This document shows positions 46,714 to 58,671 of a stretch of DNA of 64,000 bases, one piece after another. The translations under genes were made by a program, and so were the position numbers. The notes under the pieces were generated by a model. The model ran no database searches. It saw only the letters and a program-made list of their open reading frames with translations, and was not told the origin of the DNA. The first letter of the stretch is position 1. Each line of letters opens with the position of its first letter. The stretch is from Glycine soja (lineage: Eukaryota; Streptophyta; Magnoliopsida; Fabales; Fabaceae). Location of the stretch: the NCBI RefSeq assembly GCF_004193775.1, contig NC_041016.1, positions 33,651,511 through 33,715,510 of the forward strand. Reading direction: 5' to 3'.

Positions 46714-47938
46714 TCTCTCAGTAGAATTTCTTGGATACTAATAGATTCCCTACAGGTTAGGTATGGCAGGACGTGGTAAGGATCATAACCGTGATGTCCT
46801 CGACCGCATCACAGCTATGTTGGAAACTCTAGTGCAGGAACGTGATGTGGAGCTGGCAGAGTATCGGGGACTCATGGCTTTCCGTAAGAACCACCCGTCG
46901 AAGTTCAGTGGGGACTATGATCCAGATGGTGCTAGGTTATGGTTAGCTAAGACTGAGAATATTTTCGAGGCGATGGGTTGCCTTGAGGAGCATAAGGTCC
47001 CTTATGCGACGTTCATGCTCCAAGGAGAAGCTGAGAACTGGTGGAAGTTCGTGAAACCTACATTAGCAGCACCTGGAGGTGTGATTCCTTGGAATGCCTT
47101 CAAGGACAAATTCCTAGACAACTATTTTCCATGAGATCTCAGAAAGCGAAAGGCGAGGGAATTTCTGGATTTGAAGCAGGGAAACATGTCCGTTGGAGAA
47201 TACACGACCAAATTTAATGAACTTCTACAGTACTGGCCTCAATACCAAGATGCTCAGAACGAAGAAGACTTATGTGCTCAGTTTGAGAATGGGCTTCGAT
47301 TGGAGATTCAACAGGCAGTTAGCTACATGCAGATTACAGATTTCTATCAATTGGTGACGAAGTGTCAAATATTTGAGGACAAGATGAAAGAGAGGCAAGC
47401 CAGAGGCTTTGGAGGACCACAAAGAAGCCACTCTTTTAGAGGAAACAGTAATAAGAGGATGAAGCCATATTCCAGCAACAAGGGGAAACAACCTATGACT
47501 ACGTCCAACATGAGCCAGTCAAAGGGGAATAGTGCTTTCAGTGCGGAGGACCGCATCTTAGGAGAAATTGCCCACAACTCCAGCAGACACAGGAAGATCG
47601 TTGCTATATTTGTGGCAAGGTAGGCCATTATGCTCGAGAGTGTAGAATGACTGGGAGACCGATGGTAACTGCCAATTCTAACACATTCAACCGTGGATCT
47701 ACTAATCCCACGAGAAGCGATAATGTTAGCAACAACAATAACGCTAGTGGTGGAAGACCAAAGGTACCCTCCCGGGTATTTGCTATGAGGGGATCATAAG
47801 CTGCTGCTTCCGACGATTTGATACAGGTTAAGTATTTGATTGCTGATAAACTGCTAGATGTACTCTATGATTCGGGTGCCACACACTCGTTCATATCTCA
47901 TGCATGTGTGGAGAGGTTGGGGTTATGTCCTTCCCACC
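46694..47938 (+). pseudogene. Chromovirus (Del/Tekay-like) gag and start of protease, truncated
   Basis: The gag starts at ATG 46763 and shows the chromoviral Gag core (HPSKFSGDYDPDGARLWL, ENWWKFVKP, FKDKFLDNYFP). A TGA at 47132 interrupts the frame, which resumes at once (LRKRKAREFLDLKQG). Two zinc knuckles follow in a shifted frame (CFQCGGPH...C and CYICGKVGHYARECR, 47541-47646), with the protease site VLYDSGATHSFISH at 47857-47898. At about 47938 the sequence switches to a different gag family in mid-protease. No LTR is present on either side. It is a fragment joined to unrelated elements at both ends. Confidence 0.85.
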
Positions 47939-49438
47939 ATATGGCTTGCCTCCCAATTATACACCACCCAATGTTGCACACACTCCCGATAAGAATGTCA
48001 ATAACTCTACTCCCATACCCATTGAGGGCCAACAACCCCAATCTGGTCATGCATAGGTCCCTCAACCCATGCAGGAAACACATGAAGTACCTCGAGACCG
48101 CACTATAGCCGACTTCGAGCCTCACCTCGAATATGCCATAGAGGGCAAGCATTTGGTGGCATACCCCTGCCAAACACTTTGGGGGGCCCTCAATACTGCC
48201 CACAACCACACCTACAACCCTTACATTTCACGGTGGGGAGGTTGCCTCCTACCATGGTGGAAAATGAAAAATTTGATCATATAGAAGAAAGGCTGAGGGC
48301 CATTGAAGGGGGCAGAGACTATCCTTTTGCTGACATGGTAGAATTGTGCCTAGTGCCCGATGTCATTATCCCTCCGAAGTTCAAGGTGTCAGACTTTGAT
48401 AAGTACAAGGGGACTACTTGCCCCAAGAATCACCTGAAGATGTATAGCAGGAAAATGGGGGCATACTCGAAAAATGAAAAATTATTGATGCATTTCTTCC
48501 AAGAAAGTCTTACTGGGGCAGCTGTCAACTGGTATACTAATCTGGAACCCTCCCGGGTCCATTCCTGGAAGAACCTAATAGTTGCCTTTGTTAGGCAATA
48601 TCAATACAATTTTGATATGGCTCTGGATAGAATGCAGCTATAGGACATGTGTAAGAGGGAGCATGAATCTTTCAAAGAATATGCCCAAAGGTGGAGGGAT
48701 CTAGCAGCTCAAGTAGCGCCCCCAATGATGGAGAGGGAGATGATAACAATGATAGTGGACATGTTACTGGAATTCTACTATGAGAAGATGGTGGGTTACA
48801 TGCCTTCGAGCTTTGCAGATTTAGTGTTTGCGGGTGAGAGGATCAAAGTAGGCCTAAAAAGAGGCAAATTTGATTACGTTGCTTCGATGAATTCTGGTGA
48901 TAGGAGGCCTAGGGCAAATGGAGGGAATAAGAAGGAGGGAGACACCCATGATGTGGTTGTCGTTCCTGCATGGCCAAATTTCTCGTTAGCCCAACAATAT
49001 CAATACTCAGCCAGTATCAGTCCTTCTCATTACCTACCACCTTACTAGCCGAGAATGCCTAATCATCCACAAAGGCCACCCCCAAATCAGGCACAAAATC
49101 CACCTGATGCACATCCAAGACCAAACACCACCGCCAATACCAATCAAAACACAAACCAGGGAAGGAACTTTCTAGAAAAGAAGCCTGTAGAATTCACCCC
49201 AATTCCAATGCCATATGGTGACTTACTCCCCTATCTGCTCGATAATGCAATGGCAGTCATAAGCCCAACAAAGATTTCTCAACCTCCATTTCCCAGAGGA
49301 TACAACCCCAACGTGACATGTGCTTATCATGGGGGAGTTCCCGGGCATTCCATTGAGCATTGTATGACCCTGAAACATAAGGTGAAAAGTTTGATTGATG
49401 GAGGTTGGCTGAGATTCGAGGAGGAGAATCGCTTGTGA
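47939..49438 (+). pseudogene. Tat-like gypsy gag fragment
   Basis: Plus-strand frames carry, in order: GLPPNYTPPNVAHTP and VPRDRTIADFEPHLEYAIEG (47940-48150); the Gag core IPPKFKVSDFDKYKGTTCPK, LLMHFFQESLTGAAVNWYTNL and WRDLAAQVAPPM (48370-48740); and the C-terminal part with PFPRGYNPNVTCAYHGGVPG...HC...LKHKVKSLIDGGWL (49280-49420). This arrangement, including the CX2-3HxxxxGH-like single finger, is typical of Tat/Ogre-type Gag. Stops at 48641 and 49047 and one frame change break it. Protease and polymerase are missing. Confidence 0.75.
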
Positions 49439-50125
49439 ATTCTGATGTCGTCAAGCAATACTACGTATGATGCTTGGGGCAATTTGAGGGTTATTGTTAG
49501 ATGTCTCCATTGACTCATTAGGATTTTCAGGTTAATGCCATTACTGTAAACAATAGTCACAATGCTAATAATATGGATAAATTTGATGTCCTTGTTTCTC
49601 ATTCTCTCACAATTACATCTTGCCATATTTATTGAACATTCACTGGAATGTGAATATACGTTGTTGGCTTGTTTGCTCAAGTAACTTGCACTCCTGAGTT
49701 GATCTCCAAGTCTGTTCAATTAGAAATTGCTCGTTCTACACGTTTAGTAAGGGTGCCATAAACGACGAGTAAAAAAAAGAAAAGAATGTTTGATTGACTG
49801 TGTTCCAAATAAAAAAATAAGAAGTATAAACATTCATGTGACCTCATTTTTATCATTCTTAAAGTTTTCTTTTTGAGAGAAAAGTGAGTTGTCAAGAACA
49901 AGAGTCTTTCGACTTAATCTATCAATTGAAAATCCTTTAAATATTTCTCGTCCTTGAAAATTCCTTTTCGAGAACCTGCACAGTTCCTTTCATTTTTCCT
50001 TGCTTTAAGGTCATAACAAAAGACAACAATAGATACACCAGAGCCTTACACTGGGGCAGTGAAGGACACCATGCATAAGCCTCAAGTGAACCTAGGGGCA
50101 AATAAGAAGTCGTCACCTAATAGGT
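49439..50125. other. Unassigned sequence between two retroelement fragments
   Basis: No coding frame or LTR was recognised. The 3' LTR expected for the minus-strand element to the right was not found here; it may be lost. Confidence 0.4.
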
Positions 50126-51294
50126 CGAAAACCTGAAAGGCGGCCTCCTAAGCCTCCCCAACCTTTGGAGTATCTTCTGCGGCCTGCATTTGTGGTTCCT
50201 GAGCCACAGAAGCCTCACCTCCCCCCAAAAAGGAAGGCTGGACTCCGGGCCAAGCTACCTGTGCCAAGAAGTCCTCCATGCTCATGATCAACTACTACTG
50301 AGATAAATCCTGCATACTCTACATCACTAGGAAAAGGCCGTGATGAATTCTCTATAGCATGGGCATGATCGCATCATAGCTCGGTGCGGAGGGGCCGACT
50401 GGCGTTGAGATATGTGCTGGAGGTGGAGGTACGGGTGCTGGTGCTGGAGCTGGAGCATCTGAAGGGGCTCAAGCCTTGGCCTTGCGGGACCCAGGGAATA
50501 TGATGGAAGGATCCTCTGGGTTCCAGCAGTTCTTCTTGATATAGGCCAAATTAATGGCGGGGCTAAGGGACTCAAAAGTCAGAGAATCAAACACTACTCC
50601 TCTGGCTATGCATAGGGCTGTGATAAGGGCAGGAAAGCCCAATCTAGACAAGTTGGACTAGGCCATCTAAGAGATCTGTCCGGAAATGATTGAGCCTAGG
50701 TCTATGTCCATCTTTATGACAAGGCCGTACACCAACCTTGCTATGTCCATATTAAGGTCAGAGGTGTGAGAAGAGGAGCGAGGTTGGAGTAGGAAAGGAC
50801 ACTCCATGTCTAAGCAAGTGTAGTCAGGTCCTTCCTCAGCAGCTTCCAAGGCGCCCCCTCAACATTTAAAACAAATCCTTGCCCTGGTATAAAAAGTTTG
50901 GTTGCAATAGCCTAGGGGTCAAGGTGAGTGTGATAGAAACGAGAGTAAACTGAGTACCTCTTCCTAGGCTCGAGTACCACAGGTGTCTCCAGGAATGTGT
51001 TTAGTGTGGTTGCATCAAACTTGATTGTCTTCCCTGCACCTTGCATTGCCTGGGGGAGCGATCCTCTAGGTCATAGAGGTTTGAGTAAAACTCCTTAACC
51101 AATGCCAAGTCAATGTGGTTCTCCATCTGGTGTGCAAGATTCCTATGCCACTGATGGAGCTCCAGCTCCCGAAGGAACTCATCATAATGGATGTTCATCT
51201 TGTATCTCTCCCATGTGGTCTCAGAGAAGAAACAAGATGTGTCGTATGGCTCTTGTGATCTAGAGGATGAAGCACGTCTTTTCTTTAAGGCCAT
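50126..51294 (-). pseudogene. 3' ORF of element C, 'putative plant transposon protein' type (PF20167-like)
   Basis: Starting at ATG 51294 the minus strand encodes a Ser/Arg-rich basic start (ALKKRRASSSRSQEPYDTS) and a long domain read in three neighbouring frames: LVKEFYSNLYDLEDRSPRQCKV, then GFVLNVEGAPW and LNMDIARLVYGLVIKMDIDLG (50667-50849), then LSRLGFPALITALCIARGVVF (50590-50651). The tail is Pro/Ala-rich (SMEDFLAQVAWPG near 50270). The pattern EFYxNL...LVYGL...GFPxLITALC is the one I associate with the plant domain of unknown role found downstream of pol in many legume gypsy elements. Two frameshifts and stops make it inactive. Its place downstream of integrase recalls the env-like position of Athila elements. 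Confidence 0.7.
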
Positions 51295-51380
51295 CTACAC
51301 CAAAGCACAACAAAGGAGTGAAGTTAGTCAGGATTTATTGAAAACTGACCTAAGAAAACATGTCGTAAAATAGGGTTGGC

Positions 51381-52858
51381 GCTAAGCGAGATGGGCTCGC
51401 TTAGCATGCCTTACAAAAATAACAGCATTGTGCTTAGCGCATTGGGCGCGATAATAGAAAAATAATAACACTGGCTAAACGAGACCTTCTCGCTTAGCTG
51501 AAAGACAGCAGTGGCTAAGCGAGAGTGACTTGCTAAGCCTTATTCACTAACAGAGAGGGAATTGCGCTTAGCATGATTGACTATCTAAGTTTCAGAACTA
51601 TCTAAGTGTGCTCGCTAAGTACGGATGGCCGGTTTAACGAGTTCATACAAACCCAAAAATATAAAAGCAAAACTCAAAGACTCACTAAGTCGTAGTGCAA
51701 TAGCTTAATGAGTTCATCCAAACTGTAGAAATTTAAACAAACTTGTTGAACTCGCTTAGCGGAACAGGCTGCGCTTAGCGAGTTCATCCTGAAACCCAGA
51801 ATTTCATCAAAACGTATGGACTCGCTTAGCGAAGCATGTTCGCTTAGCGAGTTCATCGCAGAACCCAAAAATTAGGGCTTGTCAGCCTAAACTCCCTAAG
51901 CCACTATACAGGCTTGGAAGCTTGAGGCTTAGCCCTTCTAACCAAAACTACATTGCAACCTAAAGCAATCCTAACACTACATTAACTACATAGCAAACTA
52001 ACAATCAAAAACACATTCATAATTAACTAATCACTAAACTATTAGTCATCTACCTTAGGGTTCCAAAATGAAAATTAACAAGAGAGAGAAAAAGGACAAC
52101 TTACTTGGAATTGTAGGAGTAGAGTAAAAAGTGCAAGGCAAGTAGAGTGTAATGAACAGAGCAAATTGATGAGCAGAAGAGCGAATGAGGTGTAGTTATA
52201 GAAATTTAAAATGTAACTGGCCTAAGGCAGTTATGTTTTCCTTTTGCAGTTTTGATTTGCTCGCTAAGCGCGAGTGTCGGGGTAAGCGAGCACTCTGTGA
52301 CGTTTGAATTTTCAGAATTTAAATTCACGCACTTAGCGAGACAGACTCGCTCTGCCCACTTCTCTAAAATGTTAACCCGAGAGGTTTTTGGTCTTAGCAC
52401 GCAGATGCGCGCTTAGTGATTTTTGCAGTCTGATTGGTCTACAACTTCCGCTAAGCAGGTCATGGCGCGCTTAGCGGATTAAATTAGTGTGGATGCAGTA
52501 GTGGGGTAGCGCTTAGCAAGGTGGTCTCGCTTAGCGTAATTGCCATTCCAGAGAGACTTTTGGGCTTAGTGAGATGGTCTCGCTTAGCTGAATTATCATT
52601 AAAGCCTAGACAGAGAGGGTGTTATGCTTAGCGTGCAGGGGCGCTTAGCTAGGCAATATGACGTGCTTAGCGAGCTAGCTCGCTTAGCCCAATTTCATTA
52701 AATGCACAACCCAAAAAGGTTTTGGGCTTAGCACATGTGCTCGCTTAGTGAGGCCCCATCAGCCACTAGATGAGGGGTTGGAGCGCTTAGCAAGAGTATT
52801 ACTTGCTCAGCACATAGGCTATGTCTCGCTTAGCGCGAGTGTCGCGCTAAACGAGTTG
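51381..52858 (-). repeat. Array of CTCGCTTAGCGAG hairpin words in element C
   Basis: Several dozen copies of GCTTAGCG/CGCTAAGC, often as pairs 15-25 bases apart, are spread over 1.5 kb. The first pair is a perfect hairpin: GCTAAGCGAG (51381-51390), five bases, CTCGCTTAGC (51396-51405). Another is the palindromic block at 52664-52687 centred on GAGCTAGCTC. Sequence between pairs is not conserved, so this is not a simple tandem repeat. The array separates the pol end from the start of the 3' ORF of the same element. No coding frame spans it. Confidence 0.85.
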
Positions 52859-53172
52859 GATGACTAAAATTTTTTTCTAAGTCCTTCCCATTCTTAGCTT
52901 TAGAGAAGCTTGTGGCCAACCCCTTTCAATTAAGTTCATGTTTTTTCACTCTACTCTAGTAGTATCAAATGAACACAACCTAACTAATATGCATTAAAAC
53001 AACATAAATTGATTGAGAAATGTAAAAAAAACTGGGTTGCCTCCCAGTAAGCGCTTCTTTAACGTCACTAGCTTGACGCATGTCACCTCTAGGGGTCCTG
53101 TAAATGCAAGATGGTGGTTAATCGCTCAATGTTACCACCATGGTACAACTTCAATCTTTGCCCGTTCATAAT
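52859..53172 (-). other. Non-coding spacer after element C pol
   Basis: No gene seen. AT-rich sequence follows the integrase end. Confidence 0.5.
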
Positions 53173-55279
53173 CTAGCTTCTTTCAGGAGTTGTTGACTGA
53201 GGATCCATTAACTCTACTACTCCGTACGACCTCACTTCTTTGATAGTAAATGGTCCAGACCATTTAGACTTCAATTTGCCTGGGAACAACTTTAGCCTTG
53301 AGTTAAATAGTAGAATTTGTTGGCCTGGCTGGAAGTCCTTCTTCAGCAACTTTTTGTCATGATTTGCCTTCACCTTTTGTTTGTATAGCCTGGATGATTC
53401 AAATGCATTCAGCCTCATTTCCTCCAACTTTAATAGTTACAGCTTCCTTTTCTCCCCTAATAGAACCTCATCAAAATTCAGGAACTTCAAAGCCCAATAT
53501 TCTTTATGCTCCATCTCTACTGGTAAGTGGAAGGCTTTGCCATAAACCATTTGAAATGGAGATAGGCCTATGGGGGTTTTAAAGGCTGTCCTATAAGCAC
53601 ATAATGCATCATCCAGCTTGCTTACCCAATCTCTTCTAGTAGAGGCCATAGTTTTCTCTAAAATCTTCTTCATTTCCTTGCTAGAAACTTCAGCTTGACC
53701 GTTTGTTTGTGGGTGGTATGGTGAGGCCACCTTGTGTGTGACGCTGTAATGACCTAGCACCTTTTGAAGTTGGCTATCGCAAAAGTGAGAGCCCCCCATC
53801 ACTGATTAGGACTCTCGGCACCCCAAAGCGAGAAAAGATATTCTTCTTCAAGAACTTTACCACAGTTTTGGCATCATTCTTTGGGGCAGCCATTGCTTCA
53901 ACCCACTTGGACACATAATCAACAGCTACAAGGATGTATTCATTCCCATGAGATGGAGGAAGTGGACATACAAAGTCAATACCCCCACAGTCAAAGACTT
54001 CTACCTCCATTATATTTTGTAGGGGCATTTCATTTCACCTTGAGATTCCTCCCATTCTTTGACATTGATTGCACTGAGTTGCATGTTCATGGGCATCCTT
54101 GAAAAGTGATGGCCAAAAGAATCTCGATTGCAGGACCTTGGCTGCTGTTTTGTCACCACTATAATGGCCTTCATAAGGTGAATTATGGCAGTGCCACAAT
54201 ATTGTTTTAGACTTCTCTTTTGTCACACATCTCCTCAAAAGATTATCAGCTCCAATCTTAAACAAGTGTTGATCATCCCTGACATAAAAGTGAGCATCAT
54301 GCAAGAATTTCTTCTTTTACTGCCAGTTCAAATCCTTTGGAAGGATTCCTGCTGCCTTAAATTTGGCCAGATCAGCAAACCATGGCCTCTCATTCACCAC
54401 TAACAGCAATTCATCTAGAAACTCATCTCTTATTTCCAGTTCCTTCAAGGTCACTTCCTCATTTACTAGTCTTGACAAGTGATCAGCCACTAGATTTTCA
54501 GATCCTTTCTTGTCTTGAATGACTAAATCAAATTCTTGTAGCAATAGAATCCACCTGATTGGCCTAGGTTTAGAATCGGCCTTGGTCAACAAATATTTGA
54601 TAACTGCATGGTTGGTGTACATAATAACCTTGGATCCCACTAGGTATGATCTGAATTTTTCCAGGGTGCATACAATTGCAAGCATATCCTTTTCTGTGGT
54701 GGCATAATTCAATTGAGCATCATTTAAGACCTTGCTCGCATAGTAGATGGCATGAAAAAATCTACCTTTCCTCTGACCCAACATAGCACCAACGACATAG
54801 TCACTTGCGTCACACATGAGCTCAAACTCTTGGCTCCAATTTGGTGTTGTAATGACGGGAGCAGACACTAAGCTGGTCTTTAAGGCGTCGAATGCCTTCA
54901 AACACTCTTCACCAAATAAGAACAAAGCATCCTTATTGAGAAAATTACTCAGTGGTTTGGCAATCTTTGAGAAATCTTTGATAAACTACCTATAGAACCC
55001 AACATGCCCTAGAAAGCTTCTTACTCCCTTAACATTCCTTGGTGGAGGCAGCTTCTTAATAACATCTATTTTTGCCTTATCTACCGTGATTCCCCTTACA
55101 GAAATTTTGTGGCCCAAAACAATCCCTTCTTGAACCATGAAGTGGTATTTTTCCCAATTAAGCACCAAATTGGTCTCCTCACAGCGTTGCAACACCAGTT
55201 CCAAATTTTCTAGACAACAATCAAATAATAAGCTGAACACCGATAAGTCATCCATAAACACTTCAATACACTTCTCTAC
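53173..55279 (-). pseudogene. Element C pol: RT (C-terminal part), RNase H, integrase
   Basis: Minus-strand Athila-like pol truncated at 55279 in the RT fingers/palm, just after the catalytic FMDDLSVF (first codon of the visible frame near 55261). In order: RT (GIVLGHKISVRGI), RNase H ([26 protein letters not shown]), integrase HHCC (HCHNSPYEGHYSG, CNQCQ), core ([24 protein letters not shown]) and C-terminal domain ending in TTPERS. Stops at about 54986, 54314, 54032 and 53434 and one frameshift near 53790 break it. The right edge is cut by the LTR of element D at 55280. Sequence differs clearly from element B, so C is another subfamily. Confidence 0.9.
55275..55279. other. Left target-site half of element D (TCTAC)
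   Basis: These five bases of the interrupted RT lie directly outside the TG of the LTR. The right copy would be beyond the window. Confidence 0.5.
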
Positions 55280-56406
55280 TGATGTGTCATTAATTTCTCC
55301 TATTTCTTACCCCTTTCTGTCACCATTTTAATTACTGATTAGTCTTAATTGTCAAATTAATTATGGAGTTTTATCATTTGGGCCTACTTGACTAATTCTG
55401 TGTTTTAATTTAATTTCAGGAGAATTATAAGTAATTGGATTTGGATCTGGAATTGGGCTGAACCGGCTTGGACTTGAAGAGAGCAGACAATTTTATTTGT
55501 CGTCCAGTTTTATTTTATTTCATTTTTGGGCTTTATTTTTGTAATTGGGCCACCAGACCTTATTGGACCCAAAAATCATATTTGTAAGCTTTGGGGCCTA
55601 GTGACCTTTAGTGAGCCCAGCTGCTAGGGTTTTAGGTGGGCGGTTACTATTCATGTAGAAGGGAGATTTGTAGGGTTTCATTTTCAGTTTTTCGTGTTAC
55701 TGTTCACGCGCATGGTACTGTTCACGTAGCAACTCCATTTTCATTTTCTGCTTCAAATTCCAGTTTCATTTTCATTTCTGTCTTCTAATTTTAGTTCATT
55801 TTTTGCCTTTTATTTCCTTTTCATTTTTGCTGTTAATGGAAGGATGAATCTCTAGTGTTGTTTTCTCTTGAGGATTAAGCATAGCTCTCTTTGAGGTTTT
55901 GTTATTAATATTAAATTCTGATCAGTTTTCCCCTTCACCAATTATTCTGTATTTGTTGCTGATATTAATCCATGCATGCTTAATGCTTGATTAATTTTCT
56001 TTGTGCTTAATTAATGTTCATGCTTAATGGACATGTGAGAGGGATTAATTGGTGTATGTATTGCTTAATCACATAATGACAACCTTGTGTTAATTTTCGC
56101 TTAGTAAATTAATTTCGAGTTGGATTAAGTGGTTGAACTGATTAGGGATAAATTCTCGTAACCTAGGATAAGAGACTTGCTTTTGAATCAAGGGAAACAA
56201 CATGTTTTAGTTCTTTTATTTTTTTTAATTCAAGTTTGCTTGCTGTTTAAATTACAAAACAACAAACCCCCCCCCCCATTTCGTTACTGTTTTATTATTA
56301 TATGTTATGAACGTTTGTTTGATCATTACTCACTGGGAGACGACCTAGGATCACTTCCTAGATACTGCATTTTAATGTTTATTTGATTCGGGTATTACTC
56401 CAATCA
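55280..56406 (+). repeat. 5' LTR of plus-strand Athila-like element D (1127 bp)
   Basis: It starts TGATGTGTCATTAATTTC and ends ATTACTCCAATCA. It corresponds along its length to the LTR at 39093-40219 (opposite strand) and more distantly to 62906-64000. It carries an 11-base C-run (56267-56277) at the same place as the other two. It is followed by a primer-binding site. Confidence 0.92.
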
Positions 56407-56410
56407 AATT

Positions 56411-56428
56411 TGGCGTCGTTGCCGGGGA
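56411..56428 (+). promoter_or_regulatory. tRNA-Asp-type primer-binding site of element D
   Basis: TGGCGTCGTTGCCGGGGA matches the complement of the plant tRNA-Asp 3' end at 17 of 18 positions (one C-to-T change), four bases after the LTR. This site is typical of Athila/Calypso elements. Confidence 0.93.
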
Positions 56429-57223
56429 GTAGTGGTCCAAAGGTTCATAATTATGTTTTTGTGTCTTTGTGTTTGTTTCTGTGTGTTTTTATAAAATCTG
56501 TATTATGTGACTAATTTGCAGTGTTTAGTTGTTTTGTGTGTAGTTGTGTTGTTTAGTGTTGTTTGTGTGTGTTTTAGGTGTCCCCTGTTTAGGGGTGAAA
56601 TTTCGTGGTTCCCCCCTGTTCAGAGGTGAAAAGTGTTGTGAATAGTGTTATGAACAGTGTCGAATTTTGCTAATTAATTGGCAATTTTTGTTTTGATAGC
56701 TAGAGTTGTTATTTTTGGCTGATTTTTTGTGTGGTAGTTTCTTTTGATCCATATTTTGTGTGAAAAATATCAGAAGCACTTGGTGTGGCTGAATTTGAGA
56801 GATACAAAAAATTTGGGAACTTATTTTTAGCAAAACTCAAAACGGCCATAACTTTTGCTCCGGTTATCAGAATGACTATTATTATATATGCATTTGGGGT
56901 AGAAAAAAAATTTCCCATGCAGCCCCAACCCACTAGTGCTGGTTGCGGTTCTCAGTGCTTAAGAAATCAGCTATTTACTAAGTTTTTTTTTAAAGTATTA
57001 TTATCCTATTTTTCTAAACTTTTCTTAGGCAGTTTTCATAGTTAGACTTTGAATTTTTGTCTGAAAATTTTTGTGCTATCTTTTCATGATTTTTGGGTGT
57101 TGCTCACAAATTTTCAGATCATTTAGATATCGTTTGAGTATAGTTGTAGTTTTACCCCTAGCTTTACCCCCTTTTTACCCTTGGTGCTTGTTTGAAAAAT
57201 ACATGATTTGCTGCATATAGTGA
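56429..57223 (+). other. Untranslated leader of element D
   Basis: No coding frame. Two direct copies of a CCCCTGTT[T/C]AG[G/A]GGTGAAA word lie at about 56583 and 56615. Spacing from primer site to gag, about 800 bases, is ordinary for this lineage. Confidence 0.6.
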
Positions 57224-58671
57224 ATGACTAGGGGCAATCCAGGTGAGTTACAACCCTTTGATCCTGAAATAGATATAACCTTTCATAGATTAGTTAGGCA
57301 TAGTGTGCATCCTGATCATTTTGAGCATTCTGTGTATTCTGAGCATTTTGAGCATTCTGTTGCTGGTGATTCTGAATATTCTGATTTTGAGCATTCGACT
57401 GCTAATTTTCATACTGAGAACATGGCTCAATCTCCACCTCGTGAGAGGACTCTTAGGGAGATGGCTGCACTTGACTTCACTTATGAAAGCTTGTGCATTC
57501 AATATCCTGATAAGGATGTTCCATATGTTCTCAAGACTGGACTAATACATTTGCTGCCCAAGTTTCATGGTCTTGCAGGTGAAGATCCTCATAAGCATCT
57601 TAAGGATTTCCATATTTTCTATTCCACCATGAAGCCCCCTGATGTCCAGGAAGATCATATCTTTCTAAAGGCTTTTCCTCATTCTCTGGAGGGAGTGGCA
57701 AAAGATTGGCTATACTACCTTGCTCCCAGGTCTATTTTCAGTTGGGATGACCTTAAGAGAGTGTTCTTGGAGAAATTCTTCCCTGCATTTAGGACCACTG
57801 TCATCAGAAAGGACATTTTAGGCATCAGGCAACTTAGTGGAGAGAGCTTGTATGAGTATTTGGAAAGATTCAAGAAATTGTGTGCAAGCTGTCCTCACCA
57901 CCAGATTTCTAAGCAACTCCTTCTGCAATATTTCTATGAGGGATTTAGCAACATGGAGAGGAGTATGATTGATGCTGCCAGTGGTGGAGCTCTTGGTGAT
58001 ATGACTCCTGTTAAGGCTATGAATCTGATTGAGAAGATGGCTTCCAACTCCCAACAATTCAGTGCAAGAAATGATGCTATTGTCCTTAGAGGAGTCCATG
58101 ATGTGGCCACAGATTCATCTTCATTTGCTGAAAATAAGAAGCTTGAGGGAAAACTTGATGCCTTGGTCAACCTAGTAACTCAGCTTGCCATAAATCAAAA
58201 ATCTGCATCTGCACCTGTTACTGTTGCAAGAGTCTGTGGTCTATGTTCTTCTGCTGATCACCATACAGATCTCTGTCTTTCTTTGCAGCAATCTGGAGTT
58301 AATGAGCAACCTGAAACCTATGCTGCAAACATTTATAATAGACCCCTTCAGCAGCAAAACCAACAACAGCAGAATAATTATGATCTTTCAAGCAACAGAT
58401 ACAATCCAGGTTGGAGGACTCATCCAAATCTGGGATGGGCAAATCCTCCACAACAACAGCAGCAACAACAACAGCCTATCCCTCCCTTCCAGAATGTTGT
58501 TGGTCCAAGCAAGCCATATGTTCCTCCTCCAATGCAGTAGCAACAACAAAGACAACAAGCAACTGAGGCCCTTTCTCAACCGTCCTTAGAGGAGTTAGTG
58601 AGGCAAATGACCATCCAGAATATGCAATTTCAGCAAGAGACAAGAGCCTCCATTCAGAGTCTAAAAATCAG
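57224..58671 (+). pseudogene. Element D gag
   Basis: ATG 57224 opens a 438-codon frame ending at TAG 58538. Residues 30-65 are a degenerate repeat of FEHSV/YSEH type. The Retrotrans_gag core follows (FHGLAGEDPHKHLKDFH, DHIFLKAFPHSL, AKDWLYYLAP, VFLEKFFPAFR, about residues 115-200), then LLQYFYEGFSNMERSMIDAA, a coiled segment (KKLEGKLDALVNLVTQL), a zinc knuckle CGLCSSADHHTDLC (about residues 345-358) and a Gln/Asn-rich tail. The TAG lies in the Gln-rich tail between CAG and CAA codons, so it is probably a mutated CAG. The frame shifts near 58665, where the next open frame begins. Apart from these it is well preserved. Confidence 0.88.

Noticed and set aside
56411..56428. Possible tRNA gene fragment
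   Set aside because: Only the 3'-end complement is present, in the exact position of a retroelement primer-binding site.
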